Assembly: GCA_029252405.1 (NCBI GenBank)
Contig: JAQXBM010000064.1
Coordinates: forward strand, 85,096-149,095
DNA from: Crocinitomicaceae bacterium
Lineage (GTDB): Bacteria; Bacteroidota; Bacteroidia; Flavobacteriales_D; Crocinitomicaceae
Length of the DNA stretch: 64,000 bases
Direction of reading: 5' to 3'
Positions 61,153 to 64,000 of this stretch are shown here, in pieces (the first letter of the stretch is position 1; each line of letters opens with the position of its first letter). The position numbers and the translations under genes are program-made. The notes under the pieces were generated by a model. That model saw only the letters and a program-made list of their open reading frames with translations. It ran no database searches and had not been told where the DNA came from.

Positions 61153-62295
61153 ATGAATTTTGAGTTAAACGAGAATCAGAAGATGATCGCACAGATGGTG
61201 CGTGATTTCGCTGAGAAAGAAATTAGACCGAATCTTAATCAATGGGATGCAGACGAGCATTTTCCTGTTGACGTCATGAAAAAGATGGGCGAACTGGGTC
61301 TTTTAGGAATTTATGTTCCTGAAGAGTACGGAGGAAGCGGATTTGGATACTTTGAATATGTTACTGCACTAATCGAACTTGGAAAAGTTTGTGGAGGAGT
61401 TGGGTTGAGTGTTGCCGCTCACAACTCATTGTGTACGGGACATATTTACTACCACGGATCAGAAGAACAAAAGAAAAAATACCTACCGAAATTAGCTTCA
61501 GGAGAATTCATTGGAGCATGGGGATTAACTGAACCAAACACTGGATCAGATGCCATGCGAATGAAAACAACAGCAGTGAAGGAAGGAAACGAATGGGTAA
61601 TCAACGGTGCGAAAAACTGGATTACTCACGGGCTTTCAGGAGATGTTTCGGTTGTTTTGGTTCGAACGGGTGATTTATTGGATAGTAAAGGAATCACGGC
61701 ATTTATTGTGGAAAAAGGAACGCCAGGGTTCTCAGCAGTAAAGATTAAAGATAAATTGGGTGTTCGCGCAAGCGAAACTGCAGAGTTGATTTTTGACAAC
61801 GTTCGTGTACCAGAAGAAAACGTAATTGGTGAAGTTGGAATGGGATTCGTACAAGCGATGAAAGTTCTAGACGGAGGTCGAATTTCAATTGCTGCCTTAA
61901 GTTGTGGTGTTGCACGTGGTGCATACGAAGCATCTGTGAAGTACGCGAAGGAAAGAGAGCAATTCGGAAGATCAATCGCACACTTCCAAGCTATCGGGTT
62001 CAAGTTGGCTGATATGGCAACAGAAGTTGAAGCAGCAGAATTGTTGACACTTCAAGCAGCTTACGCGAAGAACAATCACAAACCAGTAACGAAATTAGGA
62101 GCATACGCCAAGTACTACGCAAGTGAGGTTTCAGTGCGTTGCGGAAACGAAGCCGTTCAAATCATGGGTGGTTATGGGTATACCAAAGAGTATCCTGCAG
62201 AGAAGTTTTTACGTGATGCGAAGCTAATGACGATTGGAGAAGGAACGTCTGAAATTCAGAAGCTCGTGATTTCCAGAGAAATTTTAAAGGATTAA
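61153..62295 (+). CDS. Acyl-CoA dehydrogenase
   Basis: A 380-residue FAD enzyme of fatty-acid oxidation. Blocks visible: PEEYGGSGFGYFEYVTALIELGKVCGGVGLSVAAHNSLC, GAWGLTEPNTGSDAMRMKTTA (FAD/substrate), KNWITHG, KEREQFGRSIAHFQAIGFKLADMA and the C-terminal VQIMGGYGYTKEYPAEKFLRDAKLMTIGEGTSEIQK with the catalytic Glu. Motifs resemble short-chain (butyryl-type) or medium-chain members; the chain length is not decidable. Transcript ends before the rpsU promoter at 62296. Confidence 0.92.
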   Translation: MNFELNENQKMIAQMVRDFAEKEIRPNLNQWDADEHFPVDVMKKMGELGLLGIYVPEEYGGSGFGYFEYVTALIELGKVCGGVGLSVAAHNSLCTGHIYYHGSEEQKKKYLPKLASGEFIGAWGLTEPNTGSDAMRMKTTAVKEGNEWVINGAKNWITHGLSGDVSVVLVRTGDLLDSKGITAFIVEKGTPGFSAVKIKDKLGVRASETAELIFDNVRVPEENVIGEVGMGFVQAMKVLDGGRISIAALSCGVARGAYEASVKYAKEREQFGRSIAHFQAIGFKLADMATEVEAAELLTLQAAYAKNNHKPVTKLGAYAKYYASEVSVRCGNEAVQIMGGYGYTKEYPAEKFLRDAKLMTIGEGTSEIQKLVISREILKD

Positions 62296-62325
62296 TTGCA
62301 ATTATATTTATTAGTTGTATATTTG
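62296..62325 (+). promoter_or_regulatory. Bacteroidetes-type promoter of rpsU
   Basis: TTG at 62296-62298 and TATATTTG at 62318-62325 with a 19-base spacer, an exact TTG-N19-TAnnTTTG match. It starts immediately after the acyl-CoA dehydrogenase stop. Confidence 0.85.
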
Positions 62326-62379
62326 CCGTCCGTTCGTGAACAACGAATTGTTAAAAAAGATATTTAAAGAAGAAATAAT

Positions 62380-62571
62380 ATGTTGATTATCCCAGTTAAA
62401 GAAGGTGAAAACATCGAGAGAGCGATCAAGAAGTACAAGAAGAAATTCGAGAAAACGAAAGTGATGCGTGAGCTTCGCGATCGTAGAGAGTTTACTAAAC
62501 CTTCTGTTTCTAAACGTCAAGAGAGAATTCGTGCTGCTTACAAGCAACGTCTTCAATCTGCTGAGGTATAA
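62380..62571 (+). CDS. rpsU: 30S ribosomal protein S21
   Basis: A 63-residue basic protein with the bS21 sequence: MLIIPVKEGENIERAIKKYKKKFEKTKV, then MRELRDRREFTKPSVSKRQERIRAAYKQR. Located in the small ribosomal subunit near the anti-Shine-Dalgarno region. The TATATTTG promoter, a leader of about 50 bases and the order with xerC and hpf are as in other Bacteroidetes. Confidence 0.97.
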   Translation: MLIIPVKEGENIERAIKKYKKKFEKTKVMRELRDRREFTKPSVSKRQERIRAAYKQRLQSAEV

Positions 62572-62599
62572 GCGTAACTTTTTAGTTAAAAATACGTAT

Positions 62600-62638
62600 A
62601 AGGAGCATCCGACGAATGTCGGATTAGCTCCTTTTTTT
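62600..62638 (+). terminator. Strong terminator directly before the xerC start codon
   Basis: AAGGAGC-ATCCGAC (62600-62613) pairs with GTCGGAT-TA-GCTCCTT (62618-62633), a 14-bp stem with a GAAT loop and a short bulge, followed by T to 62638; the xerC ATG is at 62639. Such a layout means only read-through or a promoter inside the hairpin region can supply xerC mRNA. Confidence 0.85.
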
Positions 62639-63514
62639 ATGCTCGATAATTTCATAGACTTTCTTTCCGCACAAAAGCGCTTTTCCGGGCACACGGCTGT
62701 GGCATACAGAAAAGATCTCGAGCAGTTCTTGGAATTCGCTGACATTTCAAAGGAGAGTGAATTAAAAGAAGTCAGCGCTCGATTGATTCGTGGATGGATG
62801 GTTGACCTCATGGAGAACGACTACGTCCCGCAATCCGTAAACCGAAAACTCTCAACCTTACGCACCTATTTCAAATGGCTCAAAAAGGAATCTGTGATTT
62901 CAGAGAATCCCATGAAGTTGGTTCGCGGACCAAAAAACAACAAACGCCTGCCTTCTTTTGTTCAGCAGAAACAATTGACCAAAGACAATTTAGCTGATAC
63001 CTTTTCAAATGATTTTGAAGGACAGAGAGATCGACTCATGTTCGAACTGCTATACCAAACAGGTATTCGTTTGAGTGAGCTCATTAATCTTAAAGATGTC
63101 GATACTTCTAACTCCCAGATCAAAGTTCTAGGGAAACGCAACAAGGAGCGTATCATTCCAATTTCGGGCGATCTGAGCCAATTGATCAGCCATTATAGAA
63201 ATCTACGCAGTGAAATAGTCGTTTCAACCAATAATTTACTTGTCCTAAAAACTGGCAAAAATCTCTACCCCAAGTTTGTTTATCGGAGAATAAATAAGTA
63301 CCTTTCTCTTGCAACGGATGTAAAGAAAAAAAGTCCGCATGTGCTTCGACATACCTTCGCAACACACATGTTGAATAACGGTGCTGGTTTGGAAGTGTTA
63401 AAAGAGCTACTTGGTCATGCGAACTTGTCAGCAACACAAGTTTATACACATAACTCCTTTGCAGAGCTGACAGCTATATACTCACAGTCCCATCCAAGGG
63501 GGCAACAAAAATAG
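62639..63514 (+). CDS. xerC: Site-specific tyrosine recombinase XerC
   Basis: A 291-residue tyrosine recombinase. The N-terminal SAM-like domain (FLSAQKRFSGHTAVAYRKDLEQFLEFA) binds the core site. The catalytic set is present: Arg in YQTGIRLSELI, HVLRHTFATHML (His-x-x-Arg), the later His in LLGHANLSATQVYTH with the nucleophilic Tyr. XerC with XerD resolves chromosome dimers at dif. The ATG at 62639 gives the normal length; an upstream frame from 62468 overlaps rpsU and is not used. The start lies directly on the poly-T of a terminator hairpin. Confidence 0.92.
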   Translation: MLDNFIDFLSAQKRFSGHTAVAYRKDLEQFLEFADISKESELKEVSARLIRGWMVDLMENDYVPQSVNRKLSTLRTYFKWLKKESVISENPMKLVRGPKNNKRLPSFVQQKQLTKDNLADTFSNDFEGQRDRLMFELLYQTGIRLSELINLKDVDTSNSQIKVLGKRNKERIIPISGDLSQLISHYRNLRSEIVVSTNNLLVLKTGKNLYPKFVYRRINKYLSLATDVKKKSPHVLRHTFATHMLNNGAGLEVLKELLGHANLSATQVYTHNSFAELTAIYSQSHPRGQQK

Positions 63515-63519
63515 CGTAG

Positions 63520-63813
63520 ATGGATTTCAAAGTAAACACTGTACATTTCACAGCAGACAAGAAACTCGTTAGTTTCATTCAAGGGAAGTTAGACAAGCTG
63601 GGAATGATGTCCGATCAAATTATAGCAAGTGAAGTTTATTTAAGGGTAGACAAAAATCACGAAAAGGAAAACAAAATTGCAGAAGTCAAATTGCTGATGC
63701 CGGGAAGCGAGTTGTTCGCCAAAAAGCAATGCAAAAGCTTCGAAGAAGCAACCGACAATGTGGTCGATGCGCTGAAAAGACAAATAGAAAAATACAAAGC
63801 CAAGGTGGCTTAG
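63520..63813 (+). CDS. hpf: Ribosome hibernation factor HPF/RaiA family
   Basis: A 97-residue protein of the HPF/RaiA (short) type that binds the 30S subunit and stabilises idle ribosomes. The sequence begins MDFKVNTVHFTADKKLVSFIQGKLDKLGMM and ends KSFEEATDNVVDALKRQIEKYKAKVA, matching the two strands and two helices of the family. Located 5 bases after xerC and followed by a strong terminator, it is the last gene of the rpsU-xerC-hpf operon. Confidence 0.92.
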   Translation: MDFKVNTVHFTADKKLVSFIQGKLDKLGMMSDQIIASEVYLRVDKNHEKENKIAEVKLLMPGSELFAKKQCKSFEEATDNVVDALKRQIEKYKAKVA

Positions 63814-63833
63814 AAAAAATTAAAAAGCTGAGA

Positions 63834-63868
63834 ATGAGGACGATTTTAAATCGACCTCATTTTTTTTT
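63834..63868 (+). terminator. Intrinsic terminator
   Basis: ATGAGG-A-CGAT (63834-63844) pairs with ATCG-A-CCTCAT (63850-63860), followed by a long T-run. It ends the rpsU-xerC-hpf transcript. Confidence 0.85.
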
Positions 63869-63888
63869 ATTTTTTTTTGAAAAAAGCA

Positions 63889-63918
63889 TTGTGCAAAAGA
63901 AATAGTTTCATACATTTG
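63889..63918 (+). promoter_or_regulatory. Bacteroidetes-type promoter of the tRNA operon
   Basis: TTG at 63889-63891 and TACATTTG at 63911-63918 with a 19-base spacer, an exact match to the consensus, 63 bases before the tRNA start. Confidence 0.85.
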
Positions 63919-63981
63919 CACTCCCCAAACGGGGGAAACACTTTTAAAGTTCTTTCAAATATTGAAGAAATTCACATAAGC

Positions 63982-64000
63982 GCCGATGTAGCTCAGCTGG
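63982..64000 (+). tRNA. tRNA, 5' end only, probably tRNA-Thr
   Basis: GCCGATGTAGCTCAGCTGG is a typical tRNA acceptor arm, D-stem and start of D-loop. The GCCGATG start and the position after hpf, before the tuf region in Bacteroidetes, suggest tRNA-Thr. Anticodon lies outside the window, so identity is not certain. Confidence 0.8.

Overview
The window looks like chromosome from a marine or freshwater Flavobacteriales bacterium, probably close to Crocinitomicaceae/Fluviicola. That placement is inferred from several signs: type IX secretion sorting tails (types A and B) on secreted proteins; a PorE-like TPR/PD40/OmpA protein; DUF2851, DUF5723 and HU-CCDC81/SPOR proteins; promoters of the Bacteroidetes form TTG-N19-TAnnTTTG; weak Shine-Dalgarno sequences; and the conserved order rpsU-xerC-hpf-tRNA at the right end. 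No phage, CRISPR array or intact insertion sequence was seen.

Layout. 1-2.2 kb: end of a nuclease-like protein, then bioD-bioA. 2.4-5.9 kb: a large secreted protein converging on a Met-rich outer-membrane protein and a CxGKC-motif protein, both possibly metal-linked. 5.9-11.9 kb (minus strand): a very tight operon of split transketolase with a VWA gene between its halves, an ECF sigma factor, its likely anti-sigma, a CpxP/Spy-like protein and a class III aminotransferase. 12.3-18.2 kb: a secreted T9SS protein, GAPDH, a DUF5723 protein and a lipoprotein with a disturbed 5' end. 18.2-24.5 kb (minus strand): HU/SPOR protein, MBL hydrolase, EamA permease, RibD and a GT39-like membrane protein. 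24.45-24.9 kb: two tandem near-identical small RNA units. 24.9-27.6 kb: AtoE-like and atypical Nramp-like transporters, followed by a GC-rich structured element. 27.8-31.6 kb: an ArsC-like protein, a frameshifted T9SS protein, and a peroxide module (peroxiredoxin, Dps, OxyR). 31.6-36 kb: KDO transferase and an OmpA protein with thrombospondin-3 repeats.

36.2-44.4 kb is a nucleotide-sugar operon. It carries the four enzymes of the WbpA-B-E-D route to UDP-GlcNAc(3NAc)A, UDP-glucose dehydrogenase plus UDP-xylose synthase, dTDP-glucose dehydratase and a CpsB-type phosphatase, so it supplies activated sugars for surface polysaccharide; no glycosyltransferase, flippase or polymerase lies in the window. 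44.5-54.6 kb holds a membrane-YceI fusion, a small frameshifted membrane protein, DUF2279, LOG, PASTA, T9SS, RluD and PorE-like genes. 54.7-62.3 kb runs DUF2851-PspC-K+ channel, an RmlD-like reductase, an AGCS symporter, HhH, apt and acyl-CoA dehydrogenase. 62.3-64 kb is rpsU-xerC-hpf and the start of a tRNA.

The most interesting items are the duplicated sRNA units at 24.46-24.82 kb (conserved TGGCAC element, inverted-repeat upstream site, two hairpins, GGTTA-repeat 5' end), the GC-rich folded element at 27.57-27.71 kb, the VWA gene embedded between the transketolase halves, and three genes broken by what look like single-base homopolymer changes.
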